Below are positions 16,251 through 24,208 of a stretch of 40,992 nt of DNA, piece by piece (position 1 is the stretch's first letter; every line of letters starts with the position of its first letter). A model generated the notes under the pieces. That model saw only the letters and a list, made by a program, of their open reading frames with translations. It made no database searches and had not been told where the DNA came from. The position numbers and the translations under genes were made by a program. The stretch comes from Kitasatospora sp. MBT63 (GTDB lineage Bacteria > Actinomycetota > Actinomycetes > Streptomycetales > Streptomycetaceae): NCBI RefSeq assembly GCF_000710465.2, contig NZ_JAIZ01000042.1, positions 1 to 40,992 of the forward strand, in the 5' to 3' direction.

Positions 16251-16751
16251 GTGACCGAACGACAGACCCCGGGCCCGGCCGGGTCCCCCCGTGACTCAGC
16301 CGCCGACCCCGCTGACCATGTTCCCGCAGGTGGCGGCGGCGGGGCGCCCTCGCTGGTGGAACTGCAGGAGCGGCTGGCCGCGTTCGCGGCGGCGCGGGCC
16401 TGGCAGCCGTTCCACACCCCGAAGAACCTGGCTGCCGCGCTGAGCGTGGAGGCCGGGGAGTTGCTGGAGATCTTCCAGTGGCTGACACCCGAGCAGGCGG
16501 CCACGGTGATGACGGATCCCGCCGAAGCCCACCGGGTACGGGACGAAGTGGCCGACGTCCTGGCCTACCTGCTCCAGTTCTGTGCATCGGTGGGCGTCGA
16601 TCCGCTGGCCGCGTTGGCGGCGAAGATCGACCGGAACGAGCTGCGCTTCCCGGTTCCTGGGGCCCGGGCCGACCGGGCCGACCGGGCCGACGGGACCGAT
16701 CGGACGGGCGGGGCGGATGGGGCCGACGGGCGGGGTGCCACGGACGGCTGA
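16251..16751 (+). CDS. MazG-like nucleotide pyrophosphohydrolase (dCTPase/RS21-C6 type)
   Basis: 166 residues, GTG start. The MazG-like core spans about residues 35-130: LVELQERLAAFAAARAWQPF, then NLAAALSVEAGELLEIFQW and VRDEVADVLAYLLQFCASVG. The four metal-binding acidic positions (ExxE in helix 2, ExxD in helix 3) are all present, so it should hydrolyse a (d)NTP to the monophosphate and pyrophosphate; the EIFQW form is closest to dCTP pyrophosphatases. The first 32 residues and last 30 (RADRADRADGTDRTGG) are low-complexity. It may sanitise the nucleotide pool. Same strand as the AAA ATPase; a separate promoter is possible. Confidence 0.85.
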   Translation: MTERQTPGPAGSPRDSAADPADHVPAGGGGGAPSLVELQERLAAFAAARAWQPFHTPKNLAAALSVEAGELLEIFQWLTPEQAATVMTDPAEAHRVRDEVADVLAYLLQFCASVGVDPLAALAAKIDRNELRFPVPGARADRADRADGTDRTGGADGADGRGATDG

Positions 16752-16795
16752 CCCTCCATGAGGCTGCTCCGGTACACCCGTGTGGGGGACCTGAG

Positions 16796-16821
16796 TTATC
16801 CACAGGCCCGAGTTGTCCACA
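16796..16821 (+). promoter_or_regulatory. Pair of DnaA boxes
   Basis: TTATCCACA (16796-16804) is a perfect classical DnaA box and TTGTCCACA (16813-16821) is the actinomycete-preferred box. They have the same orientation, with 17 bases start to start. The region is not oriC: no dnaA, dnaN or further box cluster is seen. The site lies 107 bases upstream of the DUF6099 gene and may bring that gene under DnaA control or titrate DnaA. Confidence 0.75.
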
Positions 16822-16927
16822 GGAATCCGGTGGGGGGCTGACGGAGTCCGGCCCGGCCAGCAGTCTTGCGTCGTGATCCGCCGCCCCCGACGGCGGCGGT
16901 CCGACGTGAGCGAAGGGAGCGGCGGGT

Positions 16928-18091
16928 ATGGACGCGCTGCGACTCATCAAGACCGCCCGGCACGCCCTGGCCGAGGCGAGGACGGTCCCGGACGCCCTGT
17001 TGGAGGCCTGGCAGGCCGGTCTGCTGACCGAGGCCGTCGGCGCACGGATCGCCGGGCGGGAGGCCGGCGAGCTGGCCGCGCTCGGGCAGCTGCTGTGCGA
17101 CGCCGGCAGCCATACGGCGGGCTGCCTGGAGCAGCCGCCCGACGCCGAGGCGGAGTGGTCCGCGCAGGTCGAGGGCGAGTGGTGCGGGCCGGACGAGTGG
17201 TCCGCGGAGTGGTCGGGGAACGGCCGGGTCGAGCGGATGAGCGAGCTCGGCGAGCTGGAGCCCGTCCTGCTCGCACTCGGCAGCCTGCTGAACGAGGTCG
17301 CCGAGACGCTGGTGGTGCTCGCCTGCGGTGCGGAGGCCGAGAGTGTCTACTGGCGCTGCATCGACGGCGTGGACGCCGGGGCCGAGTGCAAGGACCTGGT
17401 CGCCGAGCTGCTCCGGACGGTCCGCCGGGAGTCCGGGGCGCCGCCGGGGGAGCAGGAGGGGTCGGAGGGGCCGGAGGACGTCGATGAGCCGCAGGCCGGG
17501 CACCTTGCGGACGGCCTCGTGGACGGCCTTGCCGACGGACTGATGGACGCTTCGGCGGCCGACTCGGCGGACCACCCGACGGACGGCTGGGTGGACGACG
17601 GGCGCCTGCCGGACGAGCTGGACCTGACTGACGTCCTGGACGGGGCACATGCGGCGGCCCTGCCGCCACTGCCTCCTACGTCCCGGGTGACGGGTACGCC
17701 CGGCACCGGGGCCAGGGAGCCGGTGGTGGCGGCGGCCGGGCAGCTGGCCGGGCAACCGCTGCCGATACTGGTCGTCCCGCTCGGGCCGCCCGGCGCCGGT
17801 GACTACCGACCGGGGGCGGTGGCCTCGGACGAACCCGCGGCGGCCGGGACACCGGAGACCGAACCCTCGGGAGCGGTGGCCTCGTCGGCAGCCCTGGCTC
17901 CGGCCGACTGCAGGTCGGCGTTGAGCCCGGCCAGGTCGGTGCTGATGGAGGCGAGCAACTCCTGCATCTGCTCCAACAGGCTCGTGGGCGCCGTCGGAAC
18001 GGCGGGGGCGGCAGGCCCCTGCGGCGCGGCGGGCGTCTCGGACCAGGGCTCGGACATGAGGGGGCCCCTCCAGCTCGGTAGTGCGGTGTGA
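16928..18091 (+). CDS. DUF6099 family protein with long acidic C-terminal tail
   Basis: 387-residue frame, ATG preceded by GAAGGGAG. Residues 1-165 (MDALRLIKTARHALAEARTV, then LLEAWQAGLLTEAVGARIAG and ESVYWRCIDGVDAGAECKDL) match the DUF6099 family, known only from streptomycetes and relatives and usually under about 200 residues. Residues 170-235 are an acidic DGLxDG repeat tail. From codon 293 on, the frame runs antisense through the small gene at 17803-18057, and the peptide there (CRSALSPARSVLMEASNSCI) looks like a reverse-strand shadow. The native protein may end earlier, for example if a stop was lost, or the overlap is real. Function unknown. Confidence 0.7.
   Translation: MDALRLIKTARHALAEARTVPDALLEAWQAGLLTEAVGARIAGREAGELAALGQLLCDAGSHTAGCLEQPPDAEAEWSAQVEGEWCGPDEWSAEWSGNGRVERMSELGELEPVLLALGSLLNEVAETLVVLACGAEAESVYWRCIDGVDAGAECKDLVAELLRTVRRESGAPPGEQEGSEGPEDVDEPQAGHLADGLVDGLADGLMDASAADSADHPTDGWVDDGRLPDELDLTDVLDGAHAAALPPLPPTSRVTGTPGTGAREPVVAAAGQLAGQPLPILVVPLGPPGAGDYRPGAVASDEPAAAGTPETEPSGAVASSAALAPADCRSALSPARSVLMEASNSCICSNRLVGAVGTAGAAGPCGAAGVSDQGSDMRGPLQLGSAV
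17803..18057 (-). CDS. Small coiled-coil protein, function unknown
   Basis: 84 residues. ATG 18057 follows an excellent GGAGGGG seven bases upstream, which argues strongly for a real gene. Residues 26-52 (LLEQMQELLASISTDLAGLN) form a heptad-patterned helix; the flanks are Ala/Pro-rich and disordered. It lies downstream of dapD on the same strand but beyond a strong terminator, so it needs its own promoter. It overlaps the 3' third of the DUF6099 frame completely on the opposite strand. I do not recognise a named family. Confidence 0.65.
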   Translation of the reverse strand: MSEPWSETPAAPQGPAAPAVPTAPTSLLEQMQELLASISTDLAGLNADLQSAGARAADEATAPEGSVSGVPAAAGSSEATAPGR

Positions 18092-18360
18092 TGCGACGGA
18101 TGTCGGTGCCGCCGGTCCAACGAGCCCCGGCGGCGGCCGGTCACCGCAGACCACCCAATGAGGTCCAACCCCCGTCCGGCGTCAGCCCCAGGGGTGAGCC
18201 GGGTTTGCGGTCCGCCGCCCCGCTCGGCTAGCGCGCCGGCCGTCCGGTGCACCACGCCGCACCCACCACGCCGTACCCACCACGCCGTACCCACCACGTC
18301 GCATCCACCAAGGGCTGTGACAGCGCCTGTGGCCGTGGCTGTGGCCGTGACGACGGCAGC
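18058..18360. repeat. Intergenic stretch with a 14-bp tandem repeat array
   Basis: No gene. A 14-bp unit, CCACCACGCCGTAC, is repeated four times with small changes at 18249-18262, 18263-18276, 18277-18290 and 18291-18304, followed by a partial fifth copy to 18310. Just after it, GTGGCCGTGGCTGTGGCCGT (about 18331-18350) is a second short repeat. The promoter of the small minus-strand gene must lie in the part next to 18058; I see no convincing hexamers. Confidence 0.75.
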
Positions 18361-18404
18361 GGGCCTGCTCTCCTGCTGTCGTCCGACAGCAGGAGAGCAG
18401 GCCC
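18361..18404 (-). terminator. Terminator of dapD
   Basis: Arms 18361-18381 and 18384-18404 are perfect 21-base reverse complements, giving a stem of about 20 pairs with a 4-base loop, 29 bases past the dapD stop. Confidence 0.85.
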
Positions 18405-18432
18405 GGGGTGGCACAGGAGACAGGAGAGGAGA

Positions 18433-19422
18433 TCAGTTGTGCGCGTGAAGCTCCGCGTTGAGACCGCCCCAGGAGCCGGAGCGGGCGATGACCTCGACCG
18501 CGCCGCTCTGCGAGTTCCGGCGGAACAGCAGGTTGTCCTGGCCGGACAGCTCCACCGCCTTGGCGATCTTGCCGTCAGGGGTGGTCACCCGGGTGCCGGC
18601 GGTGACGTACAGACCGGCCTCGACCACGCAGTCGCTGCCGAGCGAGATACCGATGCCGGCGTTGGCACCGAGCAGGCAGCGCTCGCCGACCGAGACGACC
18701 TGCTTGCCGCCGCCGGAGAGGGTGCCCATGATCGAGGCGCCGCCGCCGATGTCGCTGTGGTCACCGACCACCACGCCCGCGCTGATCCGGCCCTCGACCA
18801 TCGAGGTGCCGAGGGTGCCCGCGTTGAAGTTCACGAAGCCCTCGTGCATCACGGTGGTGCCCTCGGCCAGGTGGGCACCGAGCCGGACCCGGTCCGCGTG
18901 CGCGATCCGCACGCCGGCCGGCGCGACGTAGTCCGTCATCCGCGGGAACTTGTCGATGCCGTACACGGCGAGCTGGCCGCCCTGCGAGCGGACGGCGAGC
19001 CGGGCCTGCTCGACCCGGTCCACCGGCACCGGACCGATGCTGGTCCAGGCGACGTTGGCCAGCAGACCGAAGATGCCGTCCAGGTTCTGGCCGTGCGGCT
19101 TGACCAGACGGTGGCTGAGCAGGTGGAGCCGGAGGTAGGCGTCGTGCGCGTCGAGCGGCTTGTCGTCCAGCGAGGAGATCACGGTGCGCACCGCGACGAT
19201 CTCGACGCCGCGGCGGGCGTCGCCGCGCAGCGCCTCGGAGGCACCCGGGCCGATCGCGGCCTCGGCCTCCTCGGCGGTCAGCCGTACGGTGCCGGCCTGG
19301 CCGGGCTCGTCGGCCAGCTCCGGCGCGGGGTACCAGGTGTCGAGGATGGTGCCGTCCGCGGTGACGGTGGCCAGACCGGCGGCGACGGCACCGCGTGCGA
19401 GGGAGGAGGTTTCAGCAGTCAC
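18433..19422 (-). CDS. dapD: 2,3,4,5-tetrahydropyridine-2,6-dicarboxylate N-succinyltransferase
   Basis: 329 residues from GTG 19422 (MTAETSS); a TTG at 19440 would add six residues. The C-terminal half is a left-handed beta-helix of hexapeptide repeats ([20 protein letters not shown], then [20 protein letters not shown] and [20 protein letters not shown]), as in actinobacterial DapD. It adds succinyl-CoA to tetrahydrodipicolinate in the succinylase branch of lysine and meso-diaminopimelate synthesis. There is no ribosome binding site; TAACGT lies 7 bases before the GTG, consistent with a leaderless transcript, though no -35 is visible. Divergent from hen1. Confidence 0.93.
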   Translation of the reverse strand: MTAETSSLARGAVAAGLATVTADGTILDTWYPAPELADEPGQAGTVRLTAEEAEAAIGPGASEALRGDARRGVEIVAVRTVISSLDDKPLDAHDAYLRLHLLSHRLVKPHGQNLDGIFGLLANVAWTSIGPVPVDRVEQARLAVRSQGGQLAVYGIDKFPRMTDYVAPAGVRIAHADRVRLGAHLAEGTTVMHEGFVNFNAGTLGTSMVEGRISAGVVVGDHSDIGGGASIMGTLSGGGKQVVSVGERCLLGANAGIGISLGSDCVVEAGLYVTAGTRVTTPDGKIAKAVELSGQDNLLFRRNSQSGAVEVIARSGSWGGLNAELHAHN

Positions 19423-19577
19423 ACGGTGCACGTTAACCAATCCCGGTCACGGTTGCCGAAAGCGCCCATCGTGCGGACGCCGTGCCGGGCCCCGCCCGAG
19501 CACCGCCGGAGCACCCTGCCGGGCCGCGGGCAGCACTCCCGGCGGCGCCCGAGCACCGGCGCACCGGCCAAAACCCG

Positions 19578-19607
19578 GTGACCGGCGAGGCGCCGCTCCG
19601 CGATACT
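19578..19607 (+). promoter_or_regulatory. Likely leaderless promoter of hen1-pnkp
   Basis: GTGACC (19578-19583), an 18-base spacer and GATACT (19602-19607) place the transcription start at about 19614, at the GTG start codon of hen1 (19615). Each hexamer matches four of six consensus bases. No Shine-Dalgarno precedes the GTG, which fits a leaderless mRNA. Confidence 0.5.
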
Positions 19608-19614
19608 CGGACAG

Positions 19615-21192
19615 GTGTTCATCTCGATCTCCACCACAGGCACGGCCGAACGGCCCGCCACTGACCTGGGATTTCTGCTCCACAAGCACCCCGACAAGGT
19701 GCAGCGGTTCTCGACGTCCCACGGCGTGGCCCATGTCCTCTACCCCGAGGCGACCGAGGCGGTGTGCACGGCAGTGCTGCTCCTCGAGGTCGACCCCGTC
19801 GCGTTGGTCCGCCAGGGCCGGGGCAAGGGTCGCGGCGGTTCGCCCGACTTCGCCCTGGCCCAGTACGTCAACGACCGGCCCTACGCCGCGTCCTCGCTGC
19901 TCGCGGTGGCGCTGCGGACGGTCTTCCGGTCCGCGATGAAGGGCGTCTGCGAGCTGCGTCCCGGTCTCGCCGGGCATCCGCTGCCGCTGCGGATCTCGCT
20001 TCCCGCGGTGCCCGCCAACGGTGCCGGTGACAGTGGTGGCGCGGACCTGGTGACCAGGCTGTTCGAACCGCTCGGCTGGCAGGTCGACGCGGCTCAGCTC
20101 CCGCTGGACGAGACCTTCCCCGAGTGGGGCGCCTCCCGCTACGTCCGACTCACCCTGACCGGCACGGTCCGGCTGTCCGACGCGCTCCAGCAGCTGTACG
20201 TGCTGCTGCCGGTGCTCGACGGGGCCAAGCACTACTGGGTGGCGCCCGACGAGGTCGACAAGCTGCTCGCCGCGGGCGAGGGCTGGCTGGGTACCCACCC
20301 CGAGCTGGCCCTGATCACCCGTCGGTACCTGGCCCGCCGCTGGTCGCTCACCCGGCTGGCGCTGGAACGCCTGGCGCTGGCCCGGCTGGCCGAGGCCGAC
20401 GACCGAGAGGCGGAGGAGGTGGACAACGCGGTCGACGACCTTCCCGAGGACCAGGAGACCGCCGGCACCATCCAGACGCCGCTCACCGAGGCGTCGTCCG
20501 CCGAGGCCACGTCCGTCGAGATGCCGCCCGCCGGGGCCAAGGCCGTCCCGCTCGCGGTCCAGCGCCGCGAGGCGATCGTCGCCGCGCTGCACGAGACCGG
20601 GGCCGCCCGGGTGCTCGACCTGGGCTGCGGGCAGGGCGAGCTGGTCGGCGCGCTGCTCAAGGACGTCAGGTTCACCGAGGTGCTCGGGGTGGACGTGTCC
20701 TCCCGTGCCCTGGCCGCCGCCGCGCGTAAGCTGCGCCTGGACCGGATGACCGAGCGTCAGTCGGCCCGGGTCAAGCTGGTCCAGGGCGCCCTGACCTACA
20801 CCGACGCGCGCCTCAAGGGCTACGACGCGGCCGTGCTCTCCGAGGTCATCGAGCACCTCGACCTGCCCCGGCTGCCGGCCCTGGAGTACGCGGTGTTCGG
20901 CGCCGCCCGCCCGGCTTCCGTCATCGTCACCACACCCAACGTCGAGTACAACGTCCGCTGGGAGACCCTCCCGGCCGGCCACGTCCGGCACGCGGACCAC
21001 CGCTTCGAGTGGACCCGCGCGGAGTTCGCCTCCTGGGCCGACGAGGTGGCCCGCAAGTACGGCTACACCGTCGGCCTCCGTCCGGTCGGCCCCTGGGACG
21101 ACGAGGTCGGCGCGCCGACCCAGCTCGCGCTGTTCCGCATCGGCGGGGCAGCGGACACCACCACTTCGCAGGAAGGGAGCGCGACCCGATGA
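19615..21192 (+). CDS. hen1: Bacterial Hen1: RNA 3'-terminal ribose 2'-O-methyltransferase
   Basis: 525 residues, GTG start. The N-terminal ~240 residues (MFISISTTGTAERPATDLGF, then LLHKHPDKVQRF and YVNDRPYAASSLLAVALR) are the domain that activates Pnkp ligase. An acidic linker (residues 260-320) leads to the methyltransferase domain with SAM motif VLDLGCGQGEL near 333. The metal site is complete: E410, E413, H414 (EVIEH) and H462 (ADHRFEWTR). It methylates the 2'-OH at the 3' end of a ribotoxin-cleaved RNA so that the repaired RNA resists re-cleavage. It overlaps pnkp by ATGA; both subunits act as one complex in the cytoplasm. Confidence 0.95.
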   Translation: MFISISTTGTAERPATDLGFLLHKHPDKVQRFSTSHGVAHVLYPEATEAVCTAVLLLEVDPVALVRQGRGKGRGGSPDFALAQYVNDRPYAASSLLAVALRTVFRSAMKGVCELRPGLAGHPLPLRISLPAVPANGAGDSGGADLVTRLFEPLGWQVDAAQLPLDETFPEWGASRYVRLTLTGTVRLSDALQQLYVLLPVLDGAKHYWVAPDEVDKLLAAGEGWLGTHPELALITRRYLARRWSLTRLALERLALARLAEADDREAEEVDNAVDDLPEDQETAGTIQTPLTEASSAEATSVEMPPAGAKAVPLAVQRREAIVAALHETGAARVLDLGCGQGELVGALLKDVRFTEVLGVDVSSRALAAAARKLRLDRMTERQSARVKLVQGALTYTDARLKGYDAAVLSEVIEHLDLPRLPALEYAVFGAARPASVIVTTPNVEYNVRWETLPAGHVRHADHRFEWTRAEFASWADEVARKYGYTVGLRPVGPWDDEVGAPTQLALFRIGGAADTTTSQEGSATR

Positions 21193-23885
21193 CCACCGAC
21201 GCAGCACAGCCCGCCGAGGCCGCGCAGCCCGGCAACGCCGAAGCCGTGCCCGAGACCGAGATCGTGACGGCACCGCCCGCAACCACGCCCGACACCGTGC
21301 CCGCCGACGCCGACGCCGCCACCCCGGCGCACGAGCCGCGCCGCCTGCCCGTCACCGACGTCTCCCTCGTGGTGCTGATCGGGACCACCGGCGCCGGCAA
21401 GTCCAGTTTTGCCCGCAGGCACTTCCGGCCCACCGAGGTCGTCTCCTCGGACTTCTGCCGCGGCCTGGTCGCCGACGACGAGAACGACCAGTCGGCCTCC
21501 GCCGACGCCTTCGACGTCCTGCACTACATCGTCGGCAAGCGGCTCGCCGCCGGCCGGCTCACCGTCGTGGACGCCACCAACGTGCAGCAGGAGGCCCGCA
21601 AGCAGCTCGTCGCGCTCGCCCGCGAGCACGACGTCCTGCCGATCGCCATCGTGCTCGACATCCCCCCGGCCGTCTGCGCCGAGCGCAACCGGCACCGCCC
21701 CGACCGGCAGCTCCCGCCGCACGTCATCCCGCGCCAGCAGCGCGAGCTGCGCCGTTCGCTGCGCGGCCTGGAACGCGAGGGCTTCCGCAAGGTCCACATC
21801 CTGCGCGGCGAGGCCGAGGTGGCGGCGGCGGAGATCGTGACCGAGAAGCGGTACAACGACCTCCGGCACCTCACCGGCCCGTTCGACATCGTCGGTGACA
21901 TCCACGGCTGCCGCTCCGAGCTGGAGACCCTGCTCCGGCGCCTCGGCTACACCCTCACCCGGGACGACCAGGGCCGGCCGGTCGACGCCGTGCACCCCGA
22001 GGGCCGTACCGCGGTCTTCGTCGGTGACCTGGTCGACCGCGGTCCGGACACCCCCGGCGTCCTGCGCCTGGTGATGGGCATGGTCCGGGCCGGCCACGCG
22101 ATCTGCGTGCCCGGGAACCACGAGAACAAGCTCGGCCGGCACATGGCCGGCCGCAAGGTCACCGTCTCGCACGGCCTCCAGGAGTCGCTGGACCAGCTGG
22201 CCGCCGAGCCGGAGGAGTTCCGCGCCGAGGTCCGCGCCTTCATGCGCGACCTGGTCAGCCACTACCTCCTGGACGGCGGCGGCCTGGTGGTCTGCCACGC
22301 CGGCCTGCCCGAGAAGTACCACGGCCGCAACTCCGGCCGGGTGCGCTCGCACGCCCTCTACGGCGACACCGCCGGCGAGACCGACGAGTACGGCCTGCCG
22401 GTGCGCTACCCGTGGGCCGAGGAGTACCGCGGCAAGGCGCTGGTGGTCTACGGCCACACGCCGGTGCCCGTCGCGAGCTTCGTCAACAACACCATCTGCC
22501 TGGACACCGGCTGCGTCTTCGGCGGCAGCCTCACCGCCCTGCGCTACCCCGAGCGCGAGCTGGTCGGCGTGCCCGCCGAGCAGGAGTGGTACGCCCCGGT
22601 CCGTCCGATGCACACGGACGCCCCCGGTTCCCGGGAGGGCCGCCCGCTGGACCTCGGCGACGTGGCTGGCCGCCGGATCGTGGAGACCGCCCACCACGGG
22701 CGGGTGTCGATCCGGGAGGAGAACGCGGCGGCGGCGCTGGAGGTGATGAGCCGGTTCGCGCTCGACCCCAGGCTGCTCAGCTACCTGCCGCCGACCATGG
22801 CGCCCTGCGCGACCTCGCGCCGCGAGGGTTACCTGGAGCACCCCGAGGAGGCGTTCCTCGCCTACGCGCACGACGGGGTGCGGCAGGTGGTGTGCGAGGA
22901 GAAGCACATGGGTTCGCGTGCCGTGGTGCTGGTGGCCCGGGACGACGCCGCGCTGGAGAAGCGGTTCGACCTGGCCGGCCCCGGTGCGATCTGGACCAGG
23001 ACGGGCCGGGCGTTCCTCGGCGACGAGGAGCTGACCGCGGCCGTCCTCGACCGGGTCCGCGCCGCCGCCGAGCGGGCCGGGCTGTTCGACGAGCTGGAGA
23101 CCGGCTGGCTGCTGCTCGACGCCGAACTGATGCCCTGGTCGCTCAAGGCCGCCGAGCTGCTGCGTCGCCAGTACGCGGCGGTCGGTGCGGCGGCCGGCGC
23201 CGCACTGCCGCAGGTGCTCGCGGCGCTTGAGCTGGCCGCCGGCCGCGGCCTGGAGGTCGCCGAACTGACGGCCCAGCAGCGGCAGCGCGCGGCGGACGCG
23301 GAGGCGTTCACCGCCGCCTACCGCCGCTACTGCTGGCCGACCGAGGGGCTCTCCGGCATCCGCCTGGCGCCGTTCCAGGTGCTGGCCGCCGAGGGTGCCA
23401 ACCTCGCCGTGCGCCCGCACGACGAGCACCTCGGCTGGATCGACCGGCTCGTCGACGCGGACGACCCGGCCGCGCCGATCCTCCGGCGCACCGGCCGCCT
23501 GGTGGTGGACACCGCGGACGAGGCCTCGGTCGCGGCCGGTGTGGCCTGGTGGGAGGAGCTCACCGCGGCGGGCGGCGAGGGCATGGTGGTCAAGCCGCTG
23601 GCCTCGCTGGTCCGCGGTGGTGCGGACGGCCGACTGGTCCAGCCGGGAGTCAAGGTCCGCGGCCGTGAGTACCTGCGGATCATCTACGGCCCGGACTACA
23701 CCCAGTACCTGGACCAGCTGCGCCAGCGCTTCCTCGGCCACAAGCGCTCGCTCGCGCTGCGCGAGTACGCCCTCGGCCTGGAGGCACTGGATCGGCTGGC
23801 GGCCGGGGAACCGCTGTGGCGGGTGCACGAGCCGGTGTTCGCGGTGCTGGCCCTCGAGTCGGAGCCGGTGGACCCGAGGCTGTAG
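21189..23885 (+). CDS. pnkp: Polynucleotide kinase-phosphatase-ligase Pnkp
   Basis: 898 residues from the ATG at 21189 that overlaps the hen1 stop; the longer frame starting in hen1 is a shadow. A 55-residue Ala/Pro-rich leader comes first, then three modules. The 5'-kinase has Walker [10 protein letters not shown] at 65-73. The metallophosphatase (2',3'-phosphatase) has DIVGDIHGC near 232, GDLVDRGPD near 279 and GNHE at 309-312. The C-terminal adenylyltransferase has Lys572 in EEKHMGSR as the AMP acceptor and EGMVVKP as motif IV. It heals both ends of broken RNA; sealing needs the Hen1 N-domain. The leader is longer than I would expect for the family. Confidence 0.95.
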   Translation: MTTDAAQPAEAAQPGNAEAVPETEIVTAPPATTPDTVPADADAATPAHEPRRLPVTDVSLVVLIGTTGAGKSSFARRHFRPTEVVSSDFCRGLVADDENDQSASADAFDVLHYIVGKRLAAGRLTVVDATNVQQEARKQLVALAREHDVLPIAIVLDIPPAVCAERNRHRPDRQLPPHVIPRQQRELRRSLRGLEREGFRKVHILRGEAEVAAAEIVTEKRYNDLRHLTGPFDIVGDIHGCRSELETLLRRLGYTLTRDDQGRPVDAVHPEGRTAVFVGDLVDRGPDTPGVLRLVMGMVRAGHAICVPGNHENKLGRHMAGRKVTVSHGLQESLDQLAAEPEEFRAEVRAFMRDLVSHYLLDGGGLVVCHAGLPEKYHGRNSGRVRSHALYGDTAGETDEYGLPVRYPWAEEYRGKALVVYGHTPVPVASFVNNTICLDTGCVFGGSLTALRYPERELVGVPAEQEWYAPVRPMHTDAPGSREGRPLDLGDVAGRRIVETAHHGRVSIREENAAAALEVMSRFALDPRLLSYLPPTMAPCATSRREGYLEHPEEAFLAYAHDGVRQVVCEEKHMGSRAVVLVARDDAALEKRFDLAGPGAIWTRTGRAFLGDEELTAAVLDRVRAAAERAGLFDELETGWLLLDAELMPWSLKAAELLRRQYAAVGAAAGAALPQVLAALELAAGRGLEVAELTAQQRQRAADAEAFTAAYRRYCWPTEGLSGIRLAPFQVLAAEGANLAVRPHDEHLGWIDRLVDADDPAAPILRRTGRLVVDTADEASVAAGVAWWEELTAAGGEGMVVKPLASLVRGGADGRLVQPGVKVRGREYLRIIYGPDYTQYLDQLRQRFLGHKRSLALREYALGLEALDRLAAGEPLWRVHEPVFAVLALESEPVDPRL

Positions 23886-23886
23886 C

Positions 23887-23930
23887 CGGGGCCGGGTCGC
23901 TCTCCCGTAACGGGCGCCGACCCGACCCCG
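23887..23930 (+). terminator. Terminator-like hairpin after pnkp
   Basis: A 13-base stem (23887-23899 with 23918-23930) with one mismatch encloses a small inner stem (CCCG/CGGG). It begins two bases after the pnkp stop codon. Confidence 0.6.
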
Positions 23931-23950
23931 CTCCCTCCGCAGCCCCGCTA

Positions 23951-23995
23951 CCACCCGGCACCGCCACCCGGCACCGCCACCGCCACCCGGCACCG
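23951..23995. repeat. 13-bp tandem repeat, three copies
   Basis: CCACCCGGCACCG occurs at 23951-23963, 23964-23976 and 23983-23995, the last after a six-base CCACCG interruption. It lies in the 323-base gap between pnkp and the carbamoyltransferase gene. Confidence 0.8.
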
Positions 23996-24042
23996 CCGTC
24001 GAGCCCCGCCAACCGTCACCGCTCGGCGGCCGCGGCGCCGTC

Positions 24043-24108
24043 CGGCCCCACGGCGAACAGCCGGGGCGCCCCGGGAGTTTCCGGGATGTCCCGCGCGCCG
24101 TGGGGCCG
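24043..24108. repeat. Nested inverted repeats upstream of the ornithine carbamoyltransferase promoter
   Basis: CGGCCCCACGGCG (24043-24055) and its perfect complement (24096-24108) enclose two smaller palindromes: CCGGGGCGCCCCGG at 24061-24074 and CGGGATGTCCCG at 24082-24093. The block ends 16 bases before the ARG box. It may be a back-up terminator for the pnkp unit. Confidence 0.65.
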
Positions 24109-24123
24109 CCGCCATCCCCGGGA

Positions 24124-24137
24124 TGCATATAAATTCT
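24124..24137. promoter_or_regulatory. ARG box (ArgR operator) over the argF promoter
   Basis: TGCATATAAATTCT matches the bacterial ARG box core TGAATWWWWATTCA at 12 of 14 positions. It is an AT-rich island in very GC-rich DNA. A weaker half-matching copy follows at about 24143-24156, the spacing expected for tandem ARG boxes, and includes TATACA (24146-24151), a likely -10. This predicts repression by ArgR with arginine. Confidence 0.7.
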
Positions 24138-24208
24138 GCCAGTCGTATACACTTCCCGTCTCGGTCCGCCGAGTCGCCCCGATCCGCCAGACGACCCAGG
24201 AGCCCGGC

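Noticed and set aside
16796..16821. Chromosomal origin of replication
   Set aside because: Only two DnaA boxes are present and no dnaA, dnaN, rpmH or further box cluster is nearby.
18385..18404. CRISPR-like or transposon-end character of the 14-bp and hairpin repeats near dapD
   Set aside because: The repeats are directly adjacent without spacers, and the inverted repeat is a simple terminator; no cas gene or transposase is present.
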